Shown piece after piece: positions 47,515 through 56,794 of a DNA stretch of 64,000 nt. Origin of the DNA: CAWJKP01 sp963843465 (lineage in GTDB: Bacteria > Planctomycetota > Planctomycetia > Pirellulales > Thermoguttaceae). Location of the stretch: positions 1,054,001-1,118,000 of the forward strand of contig CAWJKP010000002.1 in the NCBI GenBank assembly GCA_963843465.1. Reading direction: 5' to 3'. The notes under the pieces were generated by a model. That model saw nothing but the letters and a program-made list of their open reading frames with translations, searched no databases and was not told where the DNA came from. A program made the translations under genes and the position numbers. Position 1 is the first letter of the stretch. Every line of letters starts with the position of its first letter.

Positions 47515-50022
47515 AAGTCTCGCGGTTGACCAAGAACCGGCGCGCCCGGCGGGGCTCTCCCCGGTTGTCGCTCTTCCCCTTCCTCGCCGTGCTGATCTGC
47601 ACGATGGGGGCGCTGGTGCCGTTGCTGTTGGCCGTGATGCGCCAGGCGAAGATCCAGGCGGTCCGCGAGTCGGCCGCCAAGGCCGCCCGGCAACAGCAGG
47701 ACCGCACGGCCGGCGTCCAGTCGCAGCGCGAGCTGGCCCAATGGCGGGTGGAACAGCTCCGCCAATCGCGGCAAGCCACCGAGAAGGACCTGGCCGACTG
47801 GCGGCTCGTCTTGGGCCACCTCGAAGACCACGGCCGGCGGCTCCGCGAGCAATTGGCCCGGCTCCAGGCCAACAGCCAGTCGCTGGACCTTACTGGCAAC
47901 GACCTGGCGCGGCGGCGGATGGGAACGCAGCAGGATCTCGAAAAGCTCCAAGCCCAGGTGGCCGAGGCCCAGCGCCGCGTGGACCAGGCCCGGCAGGAGG
48001 CGATGAAAAAGCCTCGTTCCTACGCCATCATTCCCTACCAGGGTCCCCAGGAGACCCACCGCCGGCCGATCTACTTGGAGTGCCGTGCGGACACTGTCGT
48101 TTTGCAGCCGGAGGGGATCGAGTTCGTCGAGGACGATTTCGACGGTCCGCTGGGGTCGGGCAATCCGCTGGCCACGGCGCTCTGCGCGGCCCGCGAGTAC
48201 CTGATGACCCAGGGCGGCTTCGATCCCCAGCGGGACGGCGAGCCTTATCCGTTGTTGCTGGTGCGGCCGGCCGGCATCAGCGCCTACTACGCGGCCTTGT
48301 CGGCCATGGAGTCCTGGCGGTCGGAGTTCGGCTACGAGATGATCGGCGACGACTGGCCGCTGGTCTTCCCTAAGCCCGACCCGCAACTCGCCCGGACCCT
48401 GGACCAGGCGGTGGCCGGCGCGGATCCGCCAGCAGGCGATCGTGGCCGCCGCCCCCAGCCGCTTTCGCAGCGCATCGCCCAGGCCGAGCTATCGCGTGGC
48501 GGACAACGGCACCGTGGTCCGCGACAACAGCCTGTCGGGCGAGGGCGAGTCGGGCTATCGCAGCCAGCCCTCCTCCCCGCGACTAGCCAGCTCCTATAGC
48601 CCGGGCGGCGGTGGCGGGCAAGGCGGCTCGGCCGGCTCGGGTCCCGGCGGTCCGGGAGGCGGAGGCATGTCACCCGGCGGACCCGCGGCCGGCGGACCAG
48701 GCGCGGGTACACCCGGCGGTGGAAACGGCAGCGGCGGATACGGAACGGGAGCCTACGGAAACGGAGGCGCCGCTCCCGGCGGTCCTGGAGGCGTAAGTAT
48801 GTCAGCCGGCGGCGCATACGGCAACGGATACGGAACGGGAGCCTACGGAAACGGAGGCGCCGCTCCCGGCGGTCCGTGGGGCGTAAGTATGTCAGCCGGC
48901 GGCGCATACGGCAACGGATACGGAACGGGAGCTTACGGAAACGGAAGCACCGCTCCCGGCGGTCCGGGAGGCGTAAGTATGTCAGCCGGCGGCGCATACG
49001 GCAACGGATACGGAACCGGAGCCTACGGAAACGGAGGCGCCGGCACGGGTTTCGCCGGGATGGACCCCGGTGGAATGGCACCGGGCGGTAACCCGGTTGG
49101 CGCGCCCGGCGGTTTCGGTGTGCCCGGGTTGGCGAGCGTGGGCAACGGAGCCGGCGGAGCCGGCGGCAACGGAGGGTACGGCAACGGTGCAGGCGGCAAT
49201 GGTGCAGGCGGCAACGGTGCAAGCGGTAATGGTGCAAGCGGTAATGGTGCAAGCGGTAATGGTGGAAACGGCACGGGCGGAAGCAGTAATGGGACTTCCA
49301 ACGGCGGATACGGCAGCGGTGGAACGCAAGCACCCGGCAGCGGTTACGCCGTCAGCGGGCAAGGGGTTCCCACAGGCGGCGCCGGACCATCGTCCGGCGG
49401 CCCGGCGATGGCCGGCAATACAAGCGGCAATGCGAGCAGAAATACGGCCGGCGCTGGCCCGGGCGATGGCTCGTCCTCGGGCGGGCAGGGCAAGCCCGTG
49501 GAGATACCGGAGGGCTATCTACCCGGCCAGCCTAGGGACGGTCCGCCGCCGCCCCGCCCCGATCCGCCCGCGGGCGCCGGGCCCGGCTCGCCGCTGCGGC
49601 CCGGGGAATGGTATCCCAGCCCGGAACGTACGGACGATAAGGACGACGCCGAGGCCCGCAAGCAACAGAGCCTGGCCAAGAAGCGCGGCCGCGACTGGGG
49701 CCTCCGCGACGCCTCGGAAGCCGCGGTGCCGGTGACGCGTCCGATCCGAGTCGACTGTTACGCCGATCGCCTGGTGTTGGTCCCCGAGCAGGGCAACCAT
49801 AGTCCTCGGACCGTGCCCTTGGACGGACCCGCGGAGGGCTCGATCGACAAGTTCATCTCCGCCGTCTGGGAGCACATGGACTCCTGGGGCATTGCCGGCA
49901 AGGGCATGTACTGGCGGCCCGTGCTCAAAGTCCGCGTGGCCCCCGGCGGCCAACGGCGGTTTGCCGAGATCAGCCGCCTGTTGGAGGATAGCGGTCTGAC
50001 CGTGGAACGAAAACTCCAGTAG
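47511..50022 (+). CDS. ExbD/MotB-like membrane protein with a glycine-rich repeat region, one frameshift
   Basis: One membrane helix near the N-terminus (LSLFPFLAVLICTMGALVPLLLAVM) is followed by a coiled coil (about 50-170), a globular domain, a glycine/asparagine/tyrosine-rich tract (about 365-660) containing 90-bp repeats, and a C-terminal domain ending VERKLQ. The frame breaks near 48415-48425, where one extra base is present, then continues as RIRQQAIVAAAPSRFR. Repaired length is 836 residues. It starts in the ATGA junction with the ExbB-like gene. The helix lacks the usual acidic residue of ExbD, and the TAG stop is part of the repeat at 50019-50101. Confidence 0.72.
48736..49050 (+). 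repeat. 90-bp in-frame tandem repeat (30-residue glycine-rich unit)
   Basis: Copies begin at 48736, 48826, 48916 and 49006 (partial). Each encodes a unit of the form GYGTGAYGNGGAAPGGPGG followed by VSMSAGGAYGN. The copies differ at only a few bases, so expansion is recent. A shorter GNGAGGNGASGN-type tract follows to about 49270. Confidence 0.9.
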
Positions 50023-50101
50023 GTCCCTTCCGCCGGAAGGGACTTGAGCGGCGAACGGACTCTGTCGGTGCGCAATGTCCCGCTCGGCAAGCGGGACCTA
50101 C
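50019..50101. repeat. GTAG-bounded double hairpin, family C
   Basis: GTAG is followed by the stem GTCCCTTCC/GGAAGGGAC, and the right half is GTCCCGCT/AGCGGGAC followed by CTAC. The TAG in the first tetranucleotide is the stop codon of the ExbD-like gene (50020-50022). The element fills most of the gap to the next gene of the cluster. Confidence 0.85.
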
Positions 50102-50135
50102 CACGGCAGAGTACAGAGACGAGAGGACGACCGCC

Positions 50136-51155
50136 ATGGCGCAAGCGCGTGAGATCGAGACCGAAGCGGTCAACGCCGATTCGTTCCTCGACATTGTGGC
50201 CAGCGTGGTCAGCATCTTGATCATCTTGTTCGTGATGACCGGACTGAAGATCAAGAACACGCCGGTGGAAATCGCCGCCGGGCTTTCGGCCGGCGCCGCG
50301 AAGACCGGGGCGGCGTTGGCCGGCGATCTGGCCGCCGAGCAATCGATGCGGGAGGACGTGCTGAAGACGGCCCGGCAGGTGCAGGAGGTCCAGCGCCAGA
50401 CCATCCTGCGGCAGCAAGAGCGGGACATGCTGGCCACGGCCGTGGCGGCGATCCTGCGGCAGACGCAGGGGAGCCAGCAGCAAGTGGCCACCCTCTCGCA
50501 GCAGGACTCCGAATTGGACCGCGGCATTCTCGACGCCCGCTTGCGGTTGTCCGACCTGGAAAGCCAACGGCGGACGATCGCGTCGGCGCCGGCCGCGCCC
50601 GTCCAGATCGAGAGCTACCCCACTCCGCTGAGCCGCGCCGTGGAAGGGCACGAGATCCACTTCCAGCTCCGCCGCGGCCGGCTGGCCTTGATTCCTTTAG
50701 ACGCTCTCATGGAGCAGTTCAAGACCGACGCCGAGCACAAGCTCTACAAGATCCGCGACCTGCCGGAGATCACCGAGACCATCGGGCCGGAAGGCGGATT
50801 CCGCCTGCGCTATACCCTGGAGCGAGTCGACACGCCGCCGGAGGAGGCGATCAAGACCCGTCACGGCGGCTCTTACGTCCGGCTCAAGCATTACACCTTG
50901 ATACCCTCCTCCGACGATCTGGGCGAGACCCTCGACGAGGCCCTCCGCGAGGACTCACGCTTCCACCAGGTGCTGGGCAACCCGCGGACCAAGGATTCCA
51001 CAATCACGATCTGGGTCTATCCGGACAGCTTCGACGCCTTTCGCACGCTCCGCAAGGAGCTTTACCGCGCGGGCTTCCCCGTGGCCGCCCGGCCGCTTCC
51101 CGAGGGCAAGCCCATCGCCGGCTCGCCCGAGGGCAGCAAGTCGGCCGCCGAATAA
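50136..51155 (+). CDS. Second ExbD/MotB-like membrane protein
   Basis: A 339-residue protein. A single helix at about 22-42 (IVASVVSILIILFVMTGL) comes after an acidic segment with NADSFLDIV, so an Asp sits near the helix start as in ExbD/TolR. A coiled coil (about 65-145) and a C-terminal globular domain follow. AGAGGA lies before the ATG. It is third in the ExbB-like cluster and likely a periplasmic stator partner. The C-terminal globular domain resembles that of the preceding protein in general style only. Confidence 0.75.
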   Translation: MAQAREIETEAVNADSFLDIVASVVSILIILFVMTGLKIKNTPVEIAAGLSAGAAKTGAALAGDLAAEQSMREDVLKTARQVQEVQRQTILRQQERDMLATAVAAILRQTQGSQQQVATLSQQDSELDRGILDARLRLSDLESQRRTIASAPAAPVQIESYPTPLSRAVEGHEIHFQLRRGRLALIPLDALMEQFKTDAEHKLYKIRDLPEITETIGPEGGFRLRYTLERVDTPPEEAIKTRHGGSYVRLKHYTLIPSSDDLGETLDEALREDSRFHQVLGNPRTKDSTITIWVYPDSFDAFRTLRKELYRAGFPVAARPLPEGKPIAGSPEGSKSAAE

Positions 51156-51159
51156 GACT

Positions 51160-51194
51160 CCCTCTCCCTCCGGGAGACGGTTGGGGTGAGGGGC
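51160..51194. repeat. CCCTCTCCCTCCGGGAGA-type repeat, copy 3
   Basis: CCCTCTCCCTCCGGGAGACGG then GGGGTGAGGGG, five bases after the stop of the second ExbD-like gene. Unlike the copies at 21454 and 27114 it does not supply the stop codon. It may act as a transcript end between this gene and the convergent cupin gene. Confidence 0.65.
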
Positions 51195-51221
51195 GCCGGA
51201 GAAACCTGCAACCACGCGGGT

Positions 51222-51683
51222 TCAGTGTTCCGTCACCAAGATCATCTGCCGCGTGCCGGTGTTGTAAACGACCATCACCAGGCAGGGCTCGTCCGTGGTG
51301 CGGGCCATGTGCGGGACACCCTGGGGGATCCGCAGCGTGTCGCCGGCCTTCATCGCCAGCCAGCGGTCGCCCAGGCGGTGCCGGCAGGAGCCGGAGAGCA
51401 CGTGCAGATACTCCGCGCTGTTGGGGTGGATGTGCAGCGGGTTGGACTGGTTCGGCTCGATGCGCACGATTCCCAAGGTCATCTCGGCCGCCGGGTCGAG
51501 CTGGGCATTCATCAGCCAGCGGATCCAGCCCCAGGGGAACTTCTGCGGTTGGATCTTTTCATAGGGCTGGAGACCGACCTGCGCCGGCGGCCCCTCCGCC
51601 TGCGCAGTTTGCCCGGTCAGAACCGCGGTGCCGGCCGCCAAGGCGGCGCCGGAGAGAAAATCGCGTCGCCCAATCGTCGTCAT
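51222..51683 (-). CDS. Tat-exported cupin-domain protein
   Basis: A 153-residue protein with a twin-arginine leader (GRRDFLSGAALAAG) and a single cupin barrel. The metal-binding motif is HIHPNSAEYLHVL (two His and a Glu), and the second motif reads GVPHMARTTD with one His. It probably binds a metal ion outside the cytoplasm; the reaction, if any, is unknown. It is convergent with the ExbB-like cluster. Confidence 0.85.
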   Translation of the reverse strand: MTTIGRRDFLSGAALAAGTAVLTGQTAQAEGPPAQVGLQPYEKIQPQKFPWGWIRWLMNAQLDPAAEMTLGIVRIEPNQSNPLHIHPNSAEYLHVLSGSCRHRLGDRWLAMKAGDTLRIPQGVPHMARTTDEPCLVMVVYNTGTRQMILVTEH

Positions 51684-51815
51684 AAGCTACTCTGGGAGCA
51701 ATTGAACCAGGGAGGTAAGACTTCACGGCAACCATTGTTGCATCCTTGGCGACCTTTGTTAAACCCCTCTTATGGGTGAACAAGGTTGCATCGCTCGACT
51801 TCCGCTAGGGACGGC

Positions 51816-51844
51816 TTGCCAATCGTCCGATTAGTGGTTAAATT
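51816..51844 (+). promoter_or_regulatory. Candidate sigma-70 promoter for rplM-rpsI
   Basis: TTGCCA (51816-51821) and TAAATT (51839-51844) are spaced by 17 bases, about 100 bases upstream of rplM. The leader contains a small CCCCGTTTCGGGG hairpin at about 51853, which could be involved in control by ribosomal protein. Confidence 0.5.
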
Positions 51845-51945
51845 ACATGTTTCCCCGTTTCGGGGCCGGCTCTGTTGGGGGGCCTCCCGAGCGACCTTCT
51901 CCGTGGGCAACCCCGGGAAACAACCGTACAGCGAGCGAGTTGGCG

Positions 51946-52389
51946 ATGATCAAGACCCATATGGCCAATGCCCAGCAGGAGAGGACCGAGCAGAAATGGT
52001 GGCTGGTCGACGCAACGGGCAAGACCGTGGGGCGGCTGGCCAGCGACATTGCCGTGATCCTCATGGGCAAGCACCGGCCCGACTACACCCCGCACGTCCT
52101 GATGGGCGACTTCGTCGTCGTGCTCAATGTCGAAAAGGTGGTTTTCAGCGGCAAGAAGTGGCAGCAGAAGACCTATGCATGGTACACCGGCCACCCCGGC
52201 CAGCACACGGTGACGGCGCAGGATCGCCTGGCCCGCGATCCCCAGAAGATCCTCCAGGAGGCGGTCCGCCGCATGTTGCCTAAGAACAAGCTGGCCTTCA
52301 AGATGCTGGCCAAGATGAAGCTTTATTGCGGCGATCAGCATCCGCACCAGGCCCAGCAGCCCGAGCCCATCGAGTTGGGCGTCAAGTAG
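51946..52389 (+). CDS. rplM: 50S ribosomal protein L13
   Basis: Binds 23S rRNA early in large-subunit assembly. A 147-residue protein with the family pattern: KWWLVDATGKTVGRLAS, GKHRPDYTPHV, GKKWQQKTYAWYTGHPG and EAVRRMLPKNKLAFKML. The start at ATG 51946 (MIKTHMANAQQ) matches the usual N-terminus; the frame is open further upstream but runs through the leader. It is followed by rpsI after 25 bases, the conserved pair. Confidence 0.97.
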   Translation: MIKTHMANAQQERTEQKWWLVDATGKTVGRLASDIAVILMGKHRPDYTPHVLMGDFVVVLNVEKVVFSGKKWQQKTYAWYTGHPGQHTVTAQDRLARDPQKILQEAVRRMLPKNKLAFKMLAKMKLYCGDQHPHQAQQPEPIELGVK

Positions 52390-52414
52390 GATCCACGAGG
52401 CGTAGAGAGCATCC

Positions 52415-52837
52415 ATGTCAGACGCGACGATGATTCCCGCCGCCAAGCCCACGGGGGTTGCCCTGGGGACGGGCCGGCGGAAGACGGCGGTGGCCCGGGT
52501 CCGCATCCGGGCGGGGGAAGGCAAGATCGAGATCAACGGCCGCCCCTTGGAAGACTTCTTCAACAACGAAAAACAGCGGCAGTTGACCCTCGCTCCGCTG
52601 ATCAAGACCGGCGCCCGGGATCGGGTCAACGTCTGGATCCGCGTCAACGGCGGCGGCATCACCGGCCAGGCCGACGCCTGCAAGCTGGGCATCGCCCGCG
52701 CCCTGAAGCGCTACGAGCCCGAGTTCGAGCCGGCCTTGCGGGAGTTCAACCTCTTGACCCGCGACAGCCGCATGAAAGAACGCAAGCATTACGGACTGCG
52801 CGGCGCCCGCCGGGGAACGCAGTTCTCCAAGCGTTGA
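52415..52837 (+). CDS. rpsI: 30S ribosomal protein S9
   Basis: Its C-terminus contacts tRNA in the P site. 140 residues with ALGTGRRKTAVARVRIRAG, GKIEINGRPLEDFF, VNGGGITGQADACKLGIARAL and the basic end RGARRGTQFSKR, where the last Arg is the conserved P-site residue. GAGG-like bases lie upstream and it is in an operon with rplM. Confidence 0.97.
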   Translation: MSDATMIPAAKPTGVALGTGRRKTAVARVRIRAGEGKIEINGRPLEDFFNNEKQRQLTLAPLIKTGARDRVNVWIRVNGGGITGQADACKLGIARALKRYEPEFEPALREFNLLTRDSRMKERKHYGLRGARRGTQFSKR

Positions 52838-52965
52838 TCTTGCCGGTCCGAGTCTCTCAGCAAACCCCGATATCTTAGGCGGGCCCCCCTGGCGAAGGAG
52901 AAGCCGTAGGCCAGCAAACGATAAGGCTGCGCGACGGCTGTTGCGCAGTTCGTTTGTTTCGGATA

Positions 52966-52994
52966 TTGCTTTTGTTTCGTTTGTGAATTAGAAT
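52966..52994 (+). promoter_or_regulatory. Candidate sigma-70 promoter for the toxin-antitoxin pair
   Basis: TTGCTT (52966-52971) and TAGAAT (52989-52994) are spaced by 17 bases, in a local AT-rich patch about 50 bases before the antitoxin ATG. The -10 matches at five of six positions. Confidence 0.5.
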
Positions 52995-53042
52995 TCCGGA
53001 GGCTGATGAATAGAGGCAAGTCTAGCGACTACAGGTGTCACC

Positions 53043-53513
53043 ATGTCCGGCGTATCGTCCATTTTTCCTGAGACCGTTACACCCAGCGAGGCCGATACTC
53101 GGCTTGCCGGGGAATCGAGCCGCCGCCTAGCTCGCTTGCTGGGGAAGCGCCGTCGGAGTCTCAGTCTCAGCGTCCAGGCCGACGACGACGTTGAAGAGAC
53201 CGTCGCCATTCCCGTTGCCGCGTTCCAACTGCTGACGGACATTCTGACCCAGATGGCTCAAGGCAACGCCGTGACGCTCATGCCCGTCCATGCGGAACTT
53301 ACCACGCAGCAGGCGGCCGACCTGTTGAACGTCTCACGACCCTTCTTGATCCGGCTGATTGAGGAAGGCCAGATTCCATTCCGCAAGGTCGGCACGCATC
53401 GGCGGATTCGTTTCGACGACCTGATGGACTACAAGCGGAAAGTCGATCAGGACCGGCTGAAGGCCCTGGAGGAACTGGCTGCTGAAGCGCAGAAGCTCGG
53501 GCTGGGCTATTGA
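53043..53513 (+). CDS. Excisionase-type HTH antitoxin
   Basis: A 156-residue protein. The C-terminal half has ELTTQQAADLLNVSRPFLIRLIEEGQIPFRKVGTHRRIRFDDL, the winged HTH of the excisionase (MerR-like) family. The N-terminal half is probably the dimerisation or toxin-binding part. The stop overlaps the start of the PIN-domain gene, the typical antitoxin-first order, and it would repress its own promoter. AGGTG is close to the ATG. Confidence 0.85.
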   Translation: MSGVSSIFPETVTPSEADTRLAGESSRRLARLLGKRRRSLSLSVQADDDVEETVAIPVAAFQLLTDILTQMAQGNAVTLMPVHAELTTQQAADLLNVSRPFLIRLIEEGQIPFRKVGTHRRIRFDDLMDYKRKVDQDRLKALEELAAEAQKLGLGY

Positions 53514-54085
53514 GCGTGAGCCAGTTCACCGCCATTTTCGATGCGTGCGTCCTCTATCCCGCCTCGCTCCGCGACCTGCTCATGCACCTGGCCCTCACGG
53601 ACCTGTTCCGCGCCAAGTGGACGGAGGCAATTCAGGAGGAGTGGATGCGGAGTCTCTTGCAGAATCGCCAAGACCTCACCCGCGAGCAGTTGGAGCGGAC
53701 TCGGCAACTGATGAACGCTCATGTCCGGGATTGTTTGGTCGCCGATTACGAGGACCTGATCCCGGTGTTGACGCTGCCCGATCCCAAGGATCGGCACGTC
53801 TTGGCTGCGGCAATTCGTTCCGGCGCTGACGTGATCGTCACCTTCAACCTCGGCGACTTCCCGCGGGAGACTTTGAAGAAGTGGGGGATCCAGGCCCAGC
53901 ATCCCGACGACTTCATCAACCACCTGCTGGACCTCGCCCCGCACGTCGTCTGCGCGGCCGCGAAGCGGCAGCGAGAGAGCCTCAAGAACCCGCCCATGAG
54001 CGTTGCCGACTTTCTGTCGGCACTGGAGCGGCAGGGATTGGCCGAGACCGTTGCGGTACTGCGGCGGTTCGCGCAACTGATTTGA
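53510..54085 (+). CDS. PIN-domain ribonuclease toxin
   Basis: A 191-residue protein. The PIN core begins FDACVLYPASLRDLLMHL, carrying the first catalytic Asp. An EEWMRSL Glu and the DPKDRHVLAAAIRSGADVIVTFNLGDFP region supply the remaining acidic residues. It would cleave RNA when free of the antitoxin. The start is TTG 53510 (or GTG 53516), overlapping the antitoxin stop by four bases. The longer C-terminus (about 60 residues beyond the core) is common in the PIN_3 type. Confidence 0.88.
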   Translation: MSVSQFTAIFDACVLYPASLRDLLMHLALTDLFRAKWTEAIQEEWMRSLLQNRQDLTREQLERTRQLMNAHVRDCLVADYEDLIPVLTLPDPKDRHVLAAAIRSGADVIVTFNLGDFPRETLKKWGIQAQHPDDFINHLLDLAPHVVCAAAKRQRESLKNPPMSVADFLSALERQGLAETVAVLRRFAQLI

Positions 54086-54238
54086 GCATTGTTGGGCTGG
54101 GCAATAGGCCCTCTACCGGCTCAGCAATCCCCGGACCTTCTCGATCTGCTTCGTGAGCCCGTCCCGCGCAGGAACTTCCTGCTGGAACGGCGCAAAGGGG
54201 TCGGACCCCTTTGCTGGTCTCCGAATCCCCGAGGGTTG

Positions 54239-55312
54239 TCAGGTGGCCGGCTTATCGAAATCTGGAAACGCCTTCTTCAGCCGCTCGACCGTCGTAATCC
54301 ATTTTGGGGAGGTTGGTTTGCAGACTGTGTACTTGTAGAAGAAGAGCCCGATATCATTTACGGCCCGCTCCAATGGCACCGTCTGTAGCCACTTCACCCG
54401 CACGAACTGCTCGCAGCGATCCGGATTATTCATGAACTGGCGGTTGTAGTTGCCGTCCTTGACAGCGTCAAGGACTGGGACGTCACCTTCGGGCGTCACG
54501 ACGTTAAATGCGGTAGCCGGTTGCACACGGTCCGTAACCCTCGCGACGCCGACGAAACCGCGGCCGGGCACCCTGACCCACACGCGGCATCCGGGCTCCA
54601 AAAGCCGAAGCGTCCTGGTGTAGAAAGGGCCGCCGCCTGCGGACACGAAGCCGAATTGCACGGCGTCGCTCCACGACCGATCGTCCCCATGGCCGTAATT
54701 GCAATAGAACTCCCCGTTCCACACGTGCCCCCGTCCGCCTGGTCCCGACCCAGCAGCGACCTGCGTTTGGATCGGATCGAGTAACCATGCGCGACAGATC
54801 AGTTGTTCGTTGCCGTACGCAAAGACCTGAAAACACAGGACGTTGATTGGTATATCGCGGTCGCTGAGGTAGGAGACGATCCGCTCGGTGCTGTCGTCAA
54901 GCGAAGAGGCTACGATGATAATCTGGTGGTTCTGGTTCAGCGATTCCTCATCCAAGTCCTCCTCAAAGCGTTCGCGGAAATCGTCGGCCAGACTCCGGCC
55001 AGGCGCAAAGCGGGCGTAGATGGCGGCGATGTCCTCCGGGCGAAGTCTATCTACCCACCAGGCATAGTCGAGCGACTGCGCCACCACGTCGCGCGGGGTG
55101 CGATCGCGCTTGAGCTCGACCAGGACCAAAGAAGCGTCCGGTGTGATGGCCAGCAGGTCGATACGCCCGTTCAAGCCGGTATTCTCCTGCCGGCCAATGA
55201 GCATCCAATCGTCGGAGAGCAGACGTGGGTCGGCAACGATCATATCTTCAAGAATTTTTCGTTCGCGAGCGACGATTCGGCGAGCGGCTCGGGTTTGGCG
55301 CCGACTTTCCAA
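54239..55312 (-). CDS. NucS/DUF91-like endonuclease domain protein
   Basis: A 357-residue protein. The N-terminal domain has NGRIDLLAITPDASLVLVELKRDRT, a PD-(D/E)xK core (Asp, then E-x-K) as in NucS/DUF91 nucleases. The C-terminal half has GPFYTRTLRLLEPGCRVWVRVPGRGFVGVARV, a small beta domain. The frame is open upstream of TTG 55312 to a TGA next to the family B repeat, but without another usual start codon, so the true N-terminus is uncertain. It probably acts on DNA; its place beside a toxin-antitoxin pair suggests a defence role, which is inference. Confidence 0.7.
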   Translation of the reverse strand: MESRRQTRAARRIVARERKILEDMIVADPRLLSDDWMLIGRQENTGLNGRIDLLAITPDASLVLVELKRDRTPRDVVAQSLDYAWWVDRLRPEDIAAIYARFAPGRSLADDFRERFEEDLDEESLNQNHQIIIVASSLDDSTERIVSYLSDRDIPINVLCFQVFAYGNEQLICRAWLLDPIQTQVAAGSGPGGRGHVWNGEFYCNYGHGDDRSWSDAVQFGFVSAGGGPFYTRTLRLLEPGCRVWVRVPGRGFVGVARVTDRVQPATAFNVVTPEGDVPVLDAVKDGNYNRQFMNNPDRCEQFVRVKWLQTVPLERAVNDIGLFFYKYTVCKPTSPKWITTVERLKKAFPDFDKPAT

Positions 55313-55396
55313 ATAGAAGCGCGGATAGGCATGGAGGGACCCGAGTGTTTTGCGTTTAATGCCTTCCGTGGCCGGAATGCGACGGCTGACAGCCTC

Positions 55397-55453
55397 GTAG
55401 GTTATGCTTCAGCATAACGCCCTGGCATCCGTTATGCTGAAGCATAACCTACT
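55397..55453. repeat. GTAG-bounded double hairpin, family B, complete copy
   Basis: GTAG plus the stem GTTATGC-TTCA-GCATAAC, then after 14 bases the mirror stem ending CCTAC. On the minus strand its TAG is the stop codon of the radical SAM gene (55449-55451). Related copies are at 32165-32186 and 46002-46063. Confidence 0.9.
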
Positions 55454-56423
55454 TGCTGAAAAACTGCAACACCGGAAAGAGCCCCAATTGGCTGCCCCCG
55501 CGGGCCGCCTGCGGCCAGCGGCCCGAAATGTGGCAAGAGCCGCGGGAGATGTCCGGGTTCTTGCAGGCACAGACGAGAACCTCCAAGCCGTAACGATCTG
55601 CGATAGATTTCAGACGCTCGATGATCTCAAGACGCGCTGAAGTCGGAAGCGCCCGGACCCGGCTGTTGCCCGCATGGATCGTCAGAGGCTCGCTTCTGGC
55701 GAAGCGGTCCAAGAGCCTGTTGAAAACGAGCTTGTCCTTGACGTGCCGCCGCAGCGATCCGATCACCGCTGGTCGGAGAAAGAGGACGCTGGCGGTAATC
55801 TTGCGCACGCCGATGCGGGCCAATGCCTCACAGAGCGGCTCCAGGCAGTCCGCGCCGTCGGTCACGCCGGGCAAGATAGGGTCGAGCCTCGCCTCGACGA
55901 GGACGTGCGCGGCGATCAAATCGGCCGCTTGTGCGAGCCGTTCTTCCGGCGTCGCCGCGTGGGGTTCAAACGCGGCGGCGGTTCTCGGATCAAGCGTAAT
56001 CAGCCCTATCCGTCCCTGGACCAGTGGTGCATGGGCGGCCAGCAGGTTGCGGTGCCGCTCGGGAATCCGCCCTTTGGTGACGAAGGACACCCCGATCCCC
56101 GACTCCAAGAGGAACCTGAACACGTCGTAAGCCGTGTTCAGGACCTCGGGAACCGGCTGAAAGGGATCGCTCGACGGGCTGAAATAGACCGTCGTGGGCT
56201 TCTTGCGTTTGCGGCGCAGTTCCTCCCGCAGCCTGGCGAGCGTGTTCGTGTAAAATGTTACCTTGCCTTCGCCAGGGTGCGTCAAGTAGCCGCGGGCGTA
56301 ACAGTAACAGCACTCGTGGGCGCAGCCCGCCGTCAGGTTGACCGTCGGAACGTGTGCCAGACAAGCCAAGCTGGAGGGCGTGAGCACTGCCGATTTTCGC
56401 TCTATTCGGATTACTTGAGTCAC
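55449..56423 (-). CDS. Radical SAM protein (SPL-like, Rv2578c-like family)
   Basis: A 324-residue iron-sulfur enzyme. The cluster motif is CAHECCYC (CxxxCxxC) near residue 30, then YCYARGYLTHPGEGKVTFYTN, TVYFSPSSDPFQPVPEV and TLDPRTAAAFEPHAATPEERL, which are typical of SPL-related radical SAM proteins. GTG 56423 is chosen directly before TQVIRIERKSAVL. The C-terminus ends at the family B repeat, which supplies the TAG. Substrate unknown. Confidence 0.82.
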   Translation of the reverse strand: MTQVIRIERKSAVLTPSSLACLAHVPTVNLTAGCAHECCYCYARGYLTHPGEGKVTFYTNTLARLREELRRKRKKPTTVYFSPSSDPFQPVPEVLNTAYDVFRFLLESGIGVSFVTKGRIPERHRNLLAAHAPLVQGRIGLITLDPRTAAAFEPHAATPEERLAQAADLIAAHVLVEARLDPILPGVTDGADCLEPLCEALARIGVRKITASVLFLRPAVIGSLRRHVKDKLVFNRLLDRFARSEPLTIHAGNSRVRALPTSARLEIIERLKSIADRYGLEVLVCACKNPDISRGSCHISGRWPQAARGGSQLGLFPVLQFFSK

Positions 56424-56794
56424 GGTGGTCAAGTTTCTGTCAAAGCAAGCAGTCGCTTCCACCGGCGAGCACGATCCTGGAAGGCCGAAACAACGGCGCT
56501 GGCCGCGGCCGATGCGCTGCCAAGGACTCAGCGACCACGAACATGGGGCACCCTCTCCCCTTCTTGACACACCCCGAACCCAGCCAGAACATGAACGGCC
56601 GTATACTATATCAGGACACGCCGGTTTGTTCAAGTAGCTTTCTTGACGGCCGGACATTTCCACACGATACTTGCTTCATGCGGCAGCTTCGTTCCTTACC
56701 CACGACAGCGTGAAAAGCTGTCGTTCCGGGGACACAATCAGGGACAGCTACCGCTTAGTGGAAGGCGCAACTACAGGTGTTGCAACAGGTTAAA
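56424..56794. other. Gene-free region before tRNA-Gly
   Basis: The 371 bases hold no open frame with coding character and no known element. A short AGCTGTCG-type inverted pair at about 56704-56726 could form a weak stem. A promoter for the tRNA was not identified. Confidence 0.35.

Noticed and set aside
48736..49050. Regular 90-bp spacing, briefly considered as a CRISPR-like array.
   Set aside because: The repeat is in frame, has no variable spacers and encodes a glycine-rich protein tract.
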